A stretch of DNA of 64,000 nucleotides from Aquipseudomonas alcaligenes MRY13-0052 (GTDB lineage Bacteria; Pseudomonadota; Gammaproteobacteria; Pseudomonadales; Pseudomonadaceae): positions 1 through 64,000 of the forward strand of contig BATO01000028.1 in assembly GCA_000474255.1 (NCBI GenBank), read 5' to 3'. Position 1 is the stretch's first letter. The number at the start of each line of letters is the position of its first letter. The notes beneath the pieces are model-generated. The model did not search any database. It was given only the letters and a program-made list of their open reading frames with translations, and had not been told where the DNA came from. Both the position numbers and the translations under genes were made by a program. Shown here piece after piece: positions 32,613-40,916 of this stretch.

Positions 32613-33754
32613 TTCTCGGCGCCCGTGCGCCGGCCTGCCTGGAGTGGGCGCGTGCCTTCGACGAGGCTGGCTGGACGGTCAGCGTCGGCGATTCGCTGAG
32701 CCTGCCGCTCAGCCGCTTCAGCCGTTCGGCGCAGCATTTCGTGCGCCTGCCGGAGCCCCGGCAAAACCCGGCGGCCTGGGTCGAAGCGCTGGCGGCGGTG
32801 ATCCAGGCGCAGGGCATCGACCTGCTGCTGCCGACCTGCGAGGAGGTGTTCTACCTCTCCCACGGCCTGGCAAGGCTGGCACCGCTGTGCCGAGTGCTGA
32901 CCAGTGACTTCACCCTGCTGCACCGCCTGCACCACAAGGGGCGCTTCGCCGCCATGACCGAGGGCTGGGCGCTGAGTGCGCCCGAAACCCATCTGCTGGC
33001 CGACAGCCAGGCCCTGCAGCGCTTCGCCGACGAGGCCGCGCAGTGGGTGTTCAAGCCGGCCTACTCGCGTTTCGCCTCGCAGACCCTGATCCGCCCCAGC
33101 GCAGTACAACTAGGCAAGGTCCAGCCGACGGCTGCGGCGCCCTGGGTGGCGCAGCGCTTCATCGAGGGGCGCGAGCTCTGCAGCTTCAGCCTGCTGGTGG
33201 ACGGCGAGTTGCGCGCCCACAGCTGCTATCACCCGCGCTACCGGGTGGGCCGGGGCTCGGGTATCTACTTCCAGCCCGAGCTGCCGCAACCGATCCGCGA
33301 GTTTCTCGAGCGCTTCGGTCGGGAGACCGGCTACACCGGCCAGGTGGGCTTCGACTTCATCGAAGACCGCGCCGGGCGCTTCCATGTACTGGAATGCAAC
33401 CCCCGGGCAACCAGCGGCGTGCACCTGTTCGACGACCAGCGCCGGCAGCTGGTGGCCAGCCTGGGGGCTGCCTCCGGACAACTGCTGGAAGCCACGCCCG
33501 CACCGCGCATGGTCGCCCTGGCGGTGCTGTTGCTGGCGGCGCCGCAACGGGCCTTCAGCGCACCCTTCTGGCAGGACTACGCCGCCGCCCGCGATGTGGT
33601 GGTCCAGCAGGGGGACTACTGGCCCCTGACCACGCAATTGCTGGGGCTGTCGGAAATCATCGCCCGCGCCCTGACCCGGCGTTGCGGCCTGCTGGCCGCC
33701 TCCACGGCGGACATCGAATGGAACGGCCAGCCCCTGGGCGAGGCACTGCGATGA
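32600..33754 (+). CDS. ATP-grasp ligase
   Basis: 384-residue ATP-grasp protein. The N-terminal preATP-grasp domain starts HVLILGARAPACLEWARAF. The ATP-grasp core has WVFKPAYSRFAS, the hinge VAQRFIEGRELCSF and the metal/carboxylate site GFDFIEDRAGRFHVLECNPRATSG split by family-typical spacing. Such enzymes join a carboxylate to an amine or thiol through an acyl phosphate. In this operon it may form an amide or ester bond on the acyl chain. Overlaps the previous gene by 13 bases and the next by ATGA. Confidence 0.83.
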   Translation: MHVLILGARAPACLEWARAFDEAGWTVSVGDSLSLPLSRFSRSAQHFVRLPEPRQNPAAWVEALAAVIQAQGIDLLLPTCEEVFYLSHGLARLAPLCRVLTSDFTLLHRLHHKGRFAAMTEGWALSAPETHLLADSQALQRFADEAAQWVFKPAYSRFASQTLIRPSAVQLGKVQPTAAAPWVAQRFIEGRELCSFSLLVDGELRAHSCYHPRYRVGRGSGIYFQPELPQPIREFLERFGRETGYTGQVGFDFIEDRAGRFHVLECNPRATSGVHLFDDQRRQLVASLGAASGQLLEATPAPRMVALAVLLLAAPQRAFSAPFWQDYAAARDVVVQQGDYWPLTTQLLGLSEIIARALTRRCGLLAASTADIEWNGQPLGEALR

Positions 33755-34890
33755 GGCTGCTGCCTGCCGAACGGCTCCTGGCCGAGCCCTCAGGCGACGG
33801 TGACAGCCTGGCGCGCACCTATGTAAAGGCCTGCGCCAGTGCGCGCCTGGTCGGCAATGTGACCACGCGCCTGGCGTTGCTCGATACCGGCACCCAGCAG
33901 TTCCCCGTCAGCATCACCGACGGTGGCGAGCTGGAAGGCAATTGCTACGTGGTGTCACCGCGCACCGCCTACAGCGGCTACGCCCGTGAAGAGATCAAGC
34001 GCCTCGGCAAGCCCTGGCTGACCTGGCCGCTCACCCTGCTGACCCTGGGGGTCGACCGCCTGCTGCGCCTGGCCAAGGTGGACAGGCTGGCGCAGGTGAA
34101 CAACTGGCTGCTGTCCACCAACCTCTACCCGGCGGGCTGGGACCTCGATGAGTTGCCGGCGATCACGGCATTGTTGAAGGCGGAGTTTCCCGACAGCGGC
34201 TTCGGTTTCCGCTCGCTCAACGACGCCAGCAACCGCGCGCTGCGCGAGCGGCTGGAGGGCCTCGGCTACCTGAGCATTCCCAGCCGCCAGGTCTACCTGT
34301 TCGATGGCCGTGCCGGAGGCGAAGCCGCGTTCCTCAAGCATCACAACACCCGCCTGGACGCCACCTTGCTGCGCCGCAGCCCCTATGACGTGGTGGATGG
34401 CGCGGCGCTGAGCGAAGCCGATTTCCAGCGCATCGAGCACCTCTACAACCTGCTGTACCTGGATAAGTACTGCCGGCTCAACCCCCATTACAGCGCCGCC
34501 TGGCTGCAACGTGGCCAGGAGCAGGGCTGGCTCGACATACGCGCCCTGCGCGGCCCCGACGGGCGGATCGACGGGGCGTTGGGCTGGTTCGCCAACGCGA
34601 CGCTGATCAGCGCCCCGATCGTCGGCTACGACACCGCGCTGCCCCAGCGGGCCGGGCTCTATCGGCAACTGACGCGCCTGTGCCTGCAAGAGGCCGTGGA
34701 GCGCCGGGTGGTGCTGAACTTCAGTTCCGGTGCCGCCGGGTTCAAGCGCCTGCGCGGCGGACAGGCGGAGATCGAGTACAGCCTGATCCACGTTGCCCAC
34801 CTGCCCTGGCACCGGCGCCTGGTGTGGACCCTGCTCAGCCGCCTGCTGCATGGCATCGCCGTGCCGATGATGAAGAAGCTCAAGCTATGA
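33751..34890 (+). CDS. GNAT/FemAB-like acyltransferase
   Basis: 379-residue protein that I cannot place in a named subfamily. The C-terminal half (about 210-360) resembles the GNAT/FemAB acyltransferase fold: a [20 protein letters not shown] stretch, [11 protein letters not shown] and [24 protein letters not shown] basic, hydrophobic C-terminal helix ends PMMKKLKL and may touch the membrane. It may transfer an acyl or aminoacyl group in the pathway. Tight ATGA overlaps on both sides put it inside the operon. No catalytic residues can be assigned. Confidence 0.55.
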   Translation: MRLLPAERLLAEPSGDGDSLARTYVKACASARLVGNVTTRLALLDTGTQQFPVSITDGGELEGNCYVVSPRTAYSGYAREEIKRLGKPWLTWPLTLLTLGVDRLLRLAKVDRLAQVNNWLLSTNLYPAGWDLDELPAITALLKAEFPDSGFGFRSLNDASNRALRERLEGLGYLSIPSRQVYLFDGRAGGEAAFLKHHNTRLDATLLRRSPYDVVDGAALSEADFQRIEHLYNLLYLDKYCRLNPHYSAAWLQRGQEQGWLDIRALRGPDGRIDGALGWFANATLISAPIVGYDTALPQRAGLYRQLTRLCLQEAVERRVVLNFSSGAAGFKRLRGGQAEIEYSLIHVAHLPWHRRLVWTLLSRLLHGIAVPMMKKLKL

Positions 34891-35888
34891 CTGCATCCGC
34901 CCGATGGTGGCCGGTGGCGCTCAGCCACGAACTCGGCAAGCAGCCCCTGGCCTGCCAGTTGCACGACCTGCCACTGGTGCTGTTCCGCGCGGAGGACGGC
35001 ACGCCCGCCGCCTTGCCGGACCGCTGCCCGCACCGCTTCGCGCCACTGAGCGCGGGCAAGGTCCGTGACGGCCAGATCGAATGCCCGTATCACGGCTGGC
35101 GCTTCGCCGCCGACGGGCGCTGCACCCGCGTGCCCGGCACCGAACTGGAGCGCTGCGACAAGCCGTTGCTCGACAGCCTGCCCAGTTGCGAGGCCCATGG
35201 GCTGGTGTGGGTCAGCCCCGCAGGTGACCGGCCGGCCATCCTGCCGGTGGCGCCGGCCGAGCAGCGGCAGGCGCTCGATACCTTCTGGATCACCGACGAG
35301 GTGGAGTGCTCGCTGCTGGAGGCGGCGGAGAACTTCCTCGACGGCTTCCACACCCACTTCGTCCATGCCGGCTGGATTCGCCACGACCGGCAGCGGCAGG
35401 CGATCAGCGCCCGGGTCCGCCCGCTGGCCGACGGCGTCGAGGCGCTCTACAGCGAGGAGGGCACACAATCCGGGTTGATCTCGCGGCTGTTTGAAGGCGA
35501 GCGCGGCATCAGCATGGGACGCTTCCGCCTGCCCGGGCTGGCGGAAATCGAATACCGCGACCGCAAGGGCGGCCTCAACCTCCTGGTCAGCGCCTGGCTC
35601 GTGCCTGTCGGCAACGGCCGGCTGCGCCTGTTCGCCCGCATCGCCACCGCGCGCGGCTGGCTGCCCGCCGCGCTCAAGCGCCTGGTGCTGCGCCGGCTGT
35701 TCGGGGTGATCCTGCGCCAGGACCGGCAAATACTCGAACAGGTCAGCGCCAACCAGCGGCGTTTCGAGCACCTGCCAGTGAAGCCGCTGGATGGCAGGCA
35801 GGACCTGCTTGGGCCGAGCATTCGGCTGCTGATCGAGGGCGATGAGCGGCTCGATTTCGAGGAAAGGCGGGTGGAGATACAGCTCTAG
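34887..35888 (+). CDS. Rieske non-heme iron oxygenase
   Basis: 333-residue oxygenase alpha-type subunit. The Rieske [2Fe-2S] ligands are C47-P-H49 and C66-x2-H69 in ECPYHGW. The mononuclear iron site is the [12 protein letters not shown] motif with N149, D152, H155 and H160. It is somewhat short for the family and no reductase or ferredoxin gene is adjacent, so electrons must come from elsewhere. Family members hydroxylate, demethylate or desaturate; here it is the last gene of the operon, so oxidative tailoring is inferred. Confidence 0.87.
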   Translation: MTASARWWPVALSHELGKQPLACQLHDLPLVLFRAEDGTPAALPDRCPHRFAPLSAGKVRDGQIECPYHGWRFAADGRCTRVPGTELERCDKPLLDSLPSCEAHGLVWVSPAGDRPAILPVAPAEQRQALDTFWITDEVECSLLEAAENFLDGFHTHFVHAGWIRHDRQRQAISARVRPLADGVEALYSEEGTQSGLISRLFEGERGISMGRFRLPGLAEIEYRDRKGGLNLLVSAWLVPVGNGRLRLFARIATARGWLPAALKRLVLRRLFGVILRQDRQILEQVSANQRRFEHLPVKPLDGRQDLLGPSIRLLIEGDERLDFEERRVEIQL

Positions 35889-35965
35889 GCGATAGAGAAT
35901 TTCTCCATCAGGCGGGCTTTCCCTACTGCCGGCGGGACACCGCGTCGCGTCGGCCGGAGGCGCGT

Positions 35966-36337
35966 CTAGAGTTGAATGGCAGAGGAAAAGCCGGGCTGGA
36001 CGACATGGGAGCGGTCAGGGCGCTCCGGGTCGTAGGCGATCTCGAGTTTCGTACCCACGGGGTAGCGACGGGCTGCGTCTTCTGCGGAGCTTTCTCGCGA
36101 AAACGGAGTGTTCAGGTTGACGGCGGAATGGTGCGTTCCGTTCGCCTCATAGCTGTAGAGCAGCGTGGCCGTGTACTCGCGCCGATCTCTTCGGTCCTTC
36201 GAGCTGGTCACCTTCATGCCGGTGACTATCGCCTGCGTCCTAGGCCAGTCCTGCTCGATCTCCGTGTGCACCCTGGCGTAGTAGATGGAGGCAGCTGCAA
36301 CGAGCAGAAATCCAATGATCTTCCATGCGTCCGACAT
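35966..36337 (-). CDS. DUF3592 membrane-anchored protein
   Basis: 123-residue protein: N-terminal anchor (WKIIGFLLVAAASIYYA, about residues 5-21), then a soluble DUF3592-like domain with the motif EYTATLLYSYEANGTHH and KLEIAYDPERPDRS. Function unknown; such proteins are often in envelope or nucleotide-signalling neighbourhoods. GGAAGGAAG lies upstream of the ATG at 36337. It is convergent with the Rieske gene, 77 bases away. Confidence 0.72.
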   Translation of the reverse strand: MSDAWKIIGFLLVAAASIYYARVHTEIEQDWPRTQAIVTGMKVTSSKDRRDRREYTATLLYSYEANGTHHSAVNLNTPFSRESSAEDAARRYPVGTKLEIAYDPERPDRSHVVQPGFSSAIQL

Positions 36338-36373
36338 GATTCTTCCTTCCTTGGAATATTGAGCAGGCAATAA

Positions 36374-36398
36374 AAAAGCCGGCTTGTGGCCGGCTTTT
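36374..36398. terminator. Symmetrical hairpin upstream of the DUF3592 gene
   Basis: AAAAGCCGGC - 5-base loop - GCCGGCTTTT, perfect 10-bp arms with A/T tails on both sides, so it could terminate in either direction. It lies 37 bases before the DUF3592 start, and would end any transcript arriving from the zeta region. Confidence 0.6.
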
Positions 36399-36420
36399 AG
36401 GGGGGGGTCAGGGCCCATTT

Positions 36421-36445
36421 TTGGTAAGCCGCGACCGCCTTTGAA
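36421..36445 (-). repeat. Decayed copy of the ppa 3' end
   Basis: TTGGTAAGCCGCGACCGCCT here against TGGTAAGCCGCAACCGCT at the ppa C-terminus (about 37996-38015): a run of 11 identical bases, then similar with a substitution and a one-base insertion. It would restate the codons near the ppa stop. It may mark an insertion boundary of the toxin patch, or be chance. Confidence 0.4.
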
Positions 36446-36738
36446 TTCATATGCGCATCAAGAGGTTAGCCCTTGAGCGGGCGCGAACTTTAGCAAATCT
36501 GCGCCGACACTGCCAGTTCCCGGGTTGCTCTGATGCTGGGGATGTGTGGTGGTGTTGATCTTTAGGCACAGCGCGTTGGTTATGCCCTGCTGCTTGTACG
36601 GGGCCGCTGAACTATGGGGTGTTGCGAGGTTGTCAGACGCTATCCGTAGAAGGTGTTATCGAGCCAGTACCTTGCAATGGGTTTGGGTGCTGGTCCGTGG
36701 GTCTAAGTGAGACGAGCAGCGGTTGTTGTCAGCCCATA

Positions 36739-36766
36739 TAAAAAAGCCCCGCACAGGGCAGGGCTT
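36739..36766 (-). terminator. Intrinsic terminator after the zeta-toxin unit
   Basis: On the minus strand AAGCCC ... GGGGCTT is followed by TTTTT, about 17 bases past the stop of the small gene at 36783. Confidence 0.7.
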
Positions 36767-36782
36767 ATTGCATGCAGGGCTG

Positions 36783-36956
36783 TCAGGAAAGCTTGGCCTT
36801 GGCAGCTGCAATAACTTCATTCTGTTGTTTGGAGGCTTCCGAAAGCACCGTCGCATAGACGCGTTTCTTTTCGTCCGACTTGGCATTTCGGATGAAGTCC
36901 GAGAATGCGTTTGTCGATTTTTTAGCCTTGTCCGTTACCGCCTTCGTCTCGCCCAT
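36783..36956 (-). CDS. Small protein downstream of the zeta toxin, possible antitoxin
   Basis: 57 residues, lysine/alanine-rich, predicted helical (opening MGETKAVTDKAKKSTNAFSDF, ending AAAKAKLS). The start at 36956 is supported by GGAG six bases upstream; an alternative ATG at 36968 has a poorer site. Its 5' end overlaps the toxin 3' end by 35 bases in another frame. No match to a known antitoxin can be claimed. Classic epsilon/PezA antitoxins lie upstream of zeta, so this order would be unusual. Confidence 0.55.
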   Translation of the reverse strand: MGETKAVTDKAKKSTNAFSDFIRNAKSDEKKRVYATVLSEASKQQNEVIAAAKAKLS

Positions 36957-37698
36957 TACGTGCTCCATGGTTGATCCCAAGCAATTCTTCGAGCATCGCT
37001 TTCGTGTGCCGCTGCGGGACGTGGTAATCGATCTTCTCAACCCCCGCTTTGTACAACCGGTTTGAGTTATCGTTATTTTTCAGCAGCAGGTCGACGCGCA
37101 CTTCTTTGCCAAACTTTAGCTTAACGGCGTTTACCACGTCACGCGCTGCGAAAAACTGATTGATGAAATGCTCTGGCCGTATTCTTCGCCCCTCCGTTGC
37201 TTCCCTGGCCTGGACGAACTGCCAGGCAAGCATGGGTTCTTGGTAAACGTAGAGAATCTGAACAAAGCGTTTTCTCTTCAGCGCCCGGCTGATGTTCTTG
37301 ATCGCTAGCTCCTCGTTCGCCAGCGTTCCGTCGAGCAGCATCGACTGCTTCTGCTCCAGTGCGGCATCCAGAATTCTATCGACCAGGATCGAGACGGCCC
37401 CCTGAAACAACCAGGCATTGCCTCCGACATAGTCCTGGAACTCACTTCGAAGTTCATCGGGGTCGATGCGAAGGATGGGGGTGTCGGCGAATAGGTTGAC
37501 CAGTGCGATCGAGGCTTCCGTCTTCCCGGCGCCAGGTGAGCCCGCCATGAACACTGAAACGGGATCGTCCTCTGGAGGATAGATTTCAGGGTTGGTCAGG
37601 CGCCGGCTGATCTGTTTCTTGTTCGCCTTGGCGAAGGCGATGGCGTTATCCCGGATCGCTTTCTCTTCAATGCAGGAGTCCACATCAAGCCACCTCAT
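36922..37698 (-). CDS. Zeta-toxin family kinase
   Basis: 258-residue protein of the zeta/PezT family. Walker A is GSPGAGKT at residues 53-60, the catalytic RIDPDELR follows at 78-85, and MLLDGTLAN is the next conserved strand. Zeta toxins phosphorylate UDP-N-acetylglucosamine-type sugars and block cell-wall synthesis; other family members have other targets. The ATG at 37698 has no good ribosome site; a GTG at 37683 has GAGGTGG six bases upstream and may be the true start. The codon use and GC are lower than neighbours, suggesting transfer. Confidence 0.8.
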   Translation of the reverse strand: MRWLDVDSCIEEKAIRDNAIAFAKANKKQISRRLTNPEIYPPEDDPVSVFMAGSPGAGKTEASIALVNLFADTPILRIDPDELRSEFQDYVGGNAWLFQGAVSILVDRILDAALEQKQSMLLDGTLANEELAIKNISRALKRKRFVQILYVYQEPMLAWQFVQAREATEGRRIRPEHFINQFFAARDVVNAVKLKFGKEVRVDLLLKNNDNSNRLYKAGVEKIDYHVPQRHTKAMLEELLGINHGARNGRDEGGNGQG

Positions 37699-37869
37699 GC
37701 AGCCGCACGAATGTCCGTGACACTCGTGAGTCTACTAGGCGTCGCCGCAGGCGATGGATGCGTGCTCCAGGCCGTTTTCCGATGGCCGTGCCAGTCAACA
37801 CCCGGGAGGACGGTACGTGACAGCCAGCTTGAAAGGCGGCTCATGGGACAGATGAACGACCAGAAATGA

Positions 37870-37896
37870 AAAAGCCCGGAGTTTATCCGGGCTTTT
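37870..37896. terminator. Terminator downstream of ppa
   Basis: AAAAGCCCGGA - GTTTA - TCCGGGCTTTT: 11-bp arms, with T-runs on both strands, 94 bases past the ppa stop. Confidence 0.8.
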
Positions 37897-37989
37897 CGTA
37901 TTGCCTACTGCACCACGGATGGTCTCCGTGGAAGGGATTGGCGAGAAGTTAAGCCCGAAACCGGCTCTAGCTCCGCGATCCCGGACGAG

Positions 37990-38517
37990 TCACTTCTGGT
38001 AAGCCGCAACCGCTTTGACGATTTCGGCGCGGGCAGCGTCAGCATTGCCCCAGCCTTCGACCTTGACCCATTTGCCTTTCTCGAGATCCTTGTAGTTCTC
38101 GAAGAAGTGCTTGATCTGTTCCAGCAGCAGGGCCGGCAGGTCGGTGTATTCCTTGATGTCCACGTACAGCTGGGACAGCTTGTCGTGGGGGACGGCGATC
38201 AGCTTGGCGTCGCCGCCGGCTTCGTCGGTCATGTGCAGGACGCCGACCGGACGGGCACGGATCACGGCGCCGGGGGCGACGGGATACGGGGTCACGACCA
38301 GCACGTCCAGCGGGTCGCCGTCGTCAGCCAGGGTGTTGGGGATGTAGCCGTAGTTGGCCGGGTAGAACATCGGGGTGGCCATGAAACGGTCGACGAACAG
38401 GCAATCGCTGTCCTTGTCGATTTCGTATTTGATCGGCGCGTGGTTGGCCGGGATTTCGATAGCGACGTAGATGTCGTTCGGCAGGTCTTTGCCAGCCGGG
38501 ATCTTGCTGTAGCTCAT
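37990..38517 (-). CDS. ppa: Inorganic pyrophosphatase
   Basis: 175-residue soluble family I pyrophosphatase. It splits pyrophosphate from biosynthetic reactions. The active-site signature DGDPLDVLV is present, with [20 protein letters not shown] before it and DIKEYTDLP later. Length matches E. coli and Pseudomonas Ppa. Single gene with its own terminator about 90 bases downstream. Confidence 0.96.
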   Translation of the reverse strand: MSYSKIPAGKDLPNDIYVAIEIPANHAPIKYEIDKDSDCLFVDRFMATPMFYPANYGYIPNTLADDGDPLDVLVVTPYPVAPGAVIRARPVGVLHMTDEAGGDAKLIAVPHDKLSQLYVDIKEYTDLPALLLEQIKHFFENYKDLEKGKWVKVEGWGNADAARAEIVKAVAAYQK

Positions 38518-38595
38518 GGTCGACTCCCTGGGAATGGGCCAAAAAAAGTGGGCGGATTATATGCACATTCATTGGGCGGCGCCACGCCGTCGTGC

Positions 38596-39414
38596 TCATC
38601 CGTTGGTCGTGTTCCGATAGTCCGGGTGCTCGTCGATCAGGCGTGCCAGGCGCGTGGCCGGGTCCTGCCGGTAGAAGGCCGCGAGCTGCGTGTAGACGGC
38701 GGGGTAGGCGGCCTGCAGCAGGTCGGGGGCGCTGAAGAAGTACTCGCTGGTGACTGCGAAGAATTCCGCCGGGTCTTCCGCCGCGTAGGGGTCGATGGGC
38801 AGCTCGGCGTCTTCGTTTTCATCGAGGCGGGCGTTCATTTCGTCGTAGGCGGCCTGCATGGCCTCGGCCCAGTCGGATTGGCGCATGTCGCGGTGCAGCG
38901 GTGGCAGGCCGTTGGCGTCGCCGTTGAGCATGTCCAGCTTGTGTGCCAGTTCGTGGATCACCAGGTTGTAGCCCTCCCAGCCGCCGCTGGCCTGCACGCC
39001 GGGCCAGGCGAGCACCACCGGGCCGCGGAGCCAGGCTTCGCCGCTGTGCTCGGCGTCCCATTCATGGACGACGCCGGCGCTGTCGCGGTGGCGCTGGGGG
39101 CTGACGAAATCGTCGGGGTAGATCACCAGTTCGTGGAAGCCCTGGTACCAGCCCAGTTCTCCCAGGTGCAGCAGCGGCAGCTGGGCCTGGGCCGCGAGGA
39201 TCAGGCGGTCACGCGGGGCGAGCTGGACGTCGCCCAGGAGGCTCAGGTGCTTGTCGTGGAGGAACAGCACGCTGCGTTCGCGCAGGCGCTGGTCTTCTTC
39301 GGCGCTGATGCCGTCGAGTATCGGCAACGCCTGGCGCACCTCGGCCCAGAGCGTGTCAGCGACCGGGTTGCGCGCCAGCGTGCGGCGCCGGCGCCAGTTG
39401 CGCAGGGACCACAT
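38596..39414 (-). CDS. mtfA: MtfA-like zinc peptidase (DgsA anti-repressor family)
   Basis: 272-residue protein of the MtfA family. The zinc motif HELAHKLD lies near residue 154 and a later glutamate (EFFAVTSEYFF) completes the gluzincin-type site. In E. coli MtfA binds Mlc (DgsA) and regulates glucose uptake genes; in Pseudomonas, which lacks PtsG/Mlc control, it is best called a zinc-dependent peptidase of unclear target. It is four bases downstream of dedA, so the two are co-transcribed. Confidence 0.85.
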   Translation of the reverse strand: MWSLRNWRRRRTLARNPVADTLWAEVRQALPILDGISAEEDQRLRERSVLFLHDKHLSLLGDVQLAPRDRLILAAQAQLPLLHLGELGWYQGFHELVIYPDDFVSPQRHRDSAGVVHEWDAEHSGEAWLRGPVVLAWPGVQASGGWEGYNLVIHELAHKLDMLNGDANGLPPLHRDMRQSDWAEAMQAAYDEMNARLDENEDAELPIDPYAAEDPAEFFAVTSEYFFSAPDLLQAAYPAVYTQLAAFYRQDPATRLARLIDEHPDYRNTTNG

Positions 39415-39418
39415 GGGC

Positions 39419-40084
39419 TCAGCCCGGGCGCTCGGTGCTGTCGCTGGCGTCGGCCGGGCGCAGGTGGCGATGCACCACGCCGATGAACATGGGCACCAGG
39501 GACAGCAGGATGATGACGACCACGCCCACGGACAGGTTCTGCTTGATGAAGGGCACGTTGCCGAAGAAGTAGCCGAGGGTCACCAGGCCGCCGACCCAGA
39601 GGATGGTGCCGACGACGCTGAAGGCCAGGAAGCGCCCATAGGGCATGCGGCCGACGCCGGCGACGAAGGGGGCGAAGGTGCGCACGATGGGCAGGAAGCG
39701 CGCCAGAGTCACGGTCTTGCCGCCGTGGCGGTCGTAGAACTCGTGGGTGCGCTGCAGGTAGTCGCGGCGGAAGATCTTCGAGTTGGGCTTGTTGAACAGC
39801 CGCTCGCCGGTCGTTCGCCCGATCATGTAGTTGGTGCTGTCGCCCATGATCGCCGCGAGCATCAGCAGGGCGCCGAGCACGATGGGGTCCATGGCGCCGT
39901 TGGCGCAGATGGCGCCGGCGATGAACAGCAGGGAATCACCGGGCAGGAAGGGCATCACCACCAGGCCCGTCTCGCAGAAGATGACCAGGAAAAGGATGGC
40001 GTAGATCCAGGTGCCGTAGTTGCTGACCAACAGGTTCAGGTATTCGTCGAGATGGAGGATCAGGTCGAGCAGGTTGAAATCCAT
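39419..40084 (-). CDS. DedA family membrane protein
   Basis: 221-residue inner-membrane protein with several helices. Conserved features are FCETGLVVMPFLPGDSLL (acidic residues of the family) and RFLPIVRTFAPFVAG (essential Arg). DedA/VTT proteins act in lipid flipping, including polyprenyl phosphate recycling, and affect pH and antibiotic tolerance. Closely followed by mtfA. Confidence 0.9.
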   Translation of the reverse strand: MDFNLLDLILHLDEYLNLLVSNYGTWIYAILFLVIFCETGLVVMPFLPGDSLLFIAGAICANGAMDPIVLGALLMLAAIMGDSTNYMIGRTTGERLFNKPNSKIFRRDYLQRTHEFYDRHGGKTVTLARFLPIVRTFAPFVAGVGRMPYGRFLAFSVVGTILWVGGLVTLGYFFGNVPFIKQNLSVGVVVIILLSLVPMFIGVVHRHLRPADASDSTERPG

Positions 40085-40327
40085 GGGGCGCCTTGTCGAT
40101 TCTGCGGCGGCGGCTCTGCTGCCGGGCGAGCGGCATTATAGGGGCAAGCGATGTGGCAACGGCGAGCATCCGTCGCCACCTGTTCCAGCATGAAGGTTGC
40201 AACTGTTTCCATTGTTTTCCGCTGGATAGGCCCACAGGGCCGCTGCACCGGGTGGTGCGGGTTACGGTGCCGCTGGTGATCGGCTGGTGGCGGAGCCTGG
40301 GCGCCTGAGGGGCGCCCGGCGGGTGGA

Positions 40328-40786
40328 TCAGTCTTCGTGGATCGGCAGGATGTAGTTGACGAACTCGCTGTCCTCGCGGAAGCCGATGGACTCGTAGACC
40401 TTCTTCGCCACCTCGTTGCCGGCGCTGGTGGAGACGCGCATGCGCACGGCGTTGGTTTCCTTGGCCATCTTCTTCGCGGTCTGCAGCAGGCGGTCGGCCA
40501 CCAGCTGGCGACGGGCGTCTTCGGCGACATAGATGTCGTTGAGAATCCACACGCGCTTCAGCGACAGGGACGAGAAGCTCGGGTAGAGCTGGCAGAAACC
40601 GAGGATCTTGGTGTCGTCGTCATCGGCCAGGGCCAGGTAGATCACCGACTCCTTGCGGCGCAGGCGCTTCTCGAGGAATTTGCGTGAGGAATCGGGGAAG
40701 GGCAGTTCGCCGTAGAACTCGCGGTATTTGACGAACAGCGGGTTCAGCAGGTCCAGGTGCTCCAGGGTGGCTTGGACGATGCGCAT
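40328..40786 (-). CDS. GNAT-family N-acetyltransferase
   Basis: 152-residue acetyltransferase, a single GNAT domain. The acetyl-CoA-binding region is around YVAEDARRQLVADRLLQTAKK, with NDIYV before it and KVYESIGFREDSEFVNYIL at the end. The substrate is not indicated. It was started at the ATG at 40786 (MRIVQATLEHLDLLN); the long upstream extension is the antisense of the next gene. Confidence 0.85.
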   Translation of the reverse strand: MRIVQATLEHLDLLNPLFVKYREFYGELPFPDSSRKFLEKRLRRKESVIYLALADDDDTKILGFCQLYPSFSSLSLKRVWILNDIYVAEDARRQLVADRLLQTAKKMAKETNAVRMRVSTSAGNEVAKKVYESIGFREDSEFVNYILPIHED

Positions 40787-40916
40787 GAGTAGGCCTCGGC
40801 GTAGGTGGTTGGGGCTGGTAAGAATGCAGGTGCTATGCCAGCACCCGGTCGATGCTGCCTGAAAATTCCTGGAAAGCGCAATCCAAGCGAGCGTTTGAAT
40901 CGCAGCCCGTCGCACG

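Larger units (their letters stand above)
36338..36782. other. Lower-GC intergenic region
   Basis: 445 bases with no recognisable gene. Contains a hairpin, a short segment similar to the 3' end of ppa (36421-36445) and the terminator of the zeta-toxin unit at 36739. Base composition is visibly less GC-rich than the flanking genes. Confidence 0.55.
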
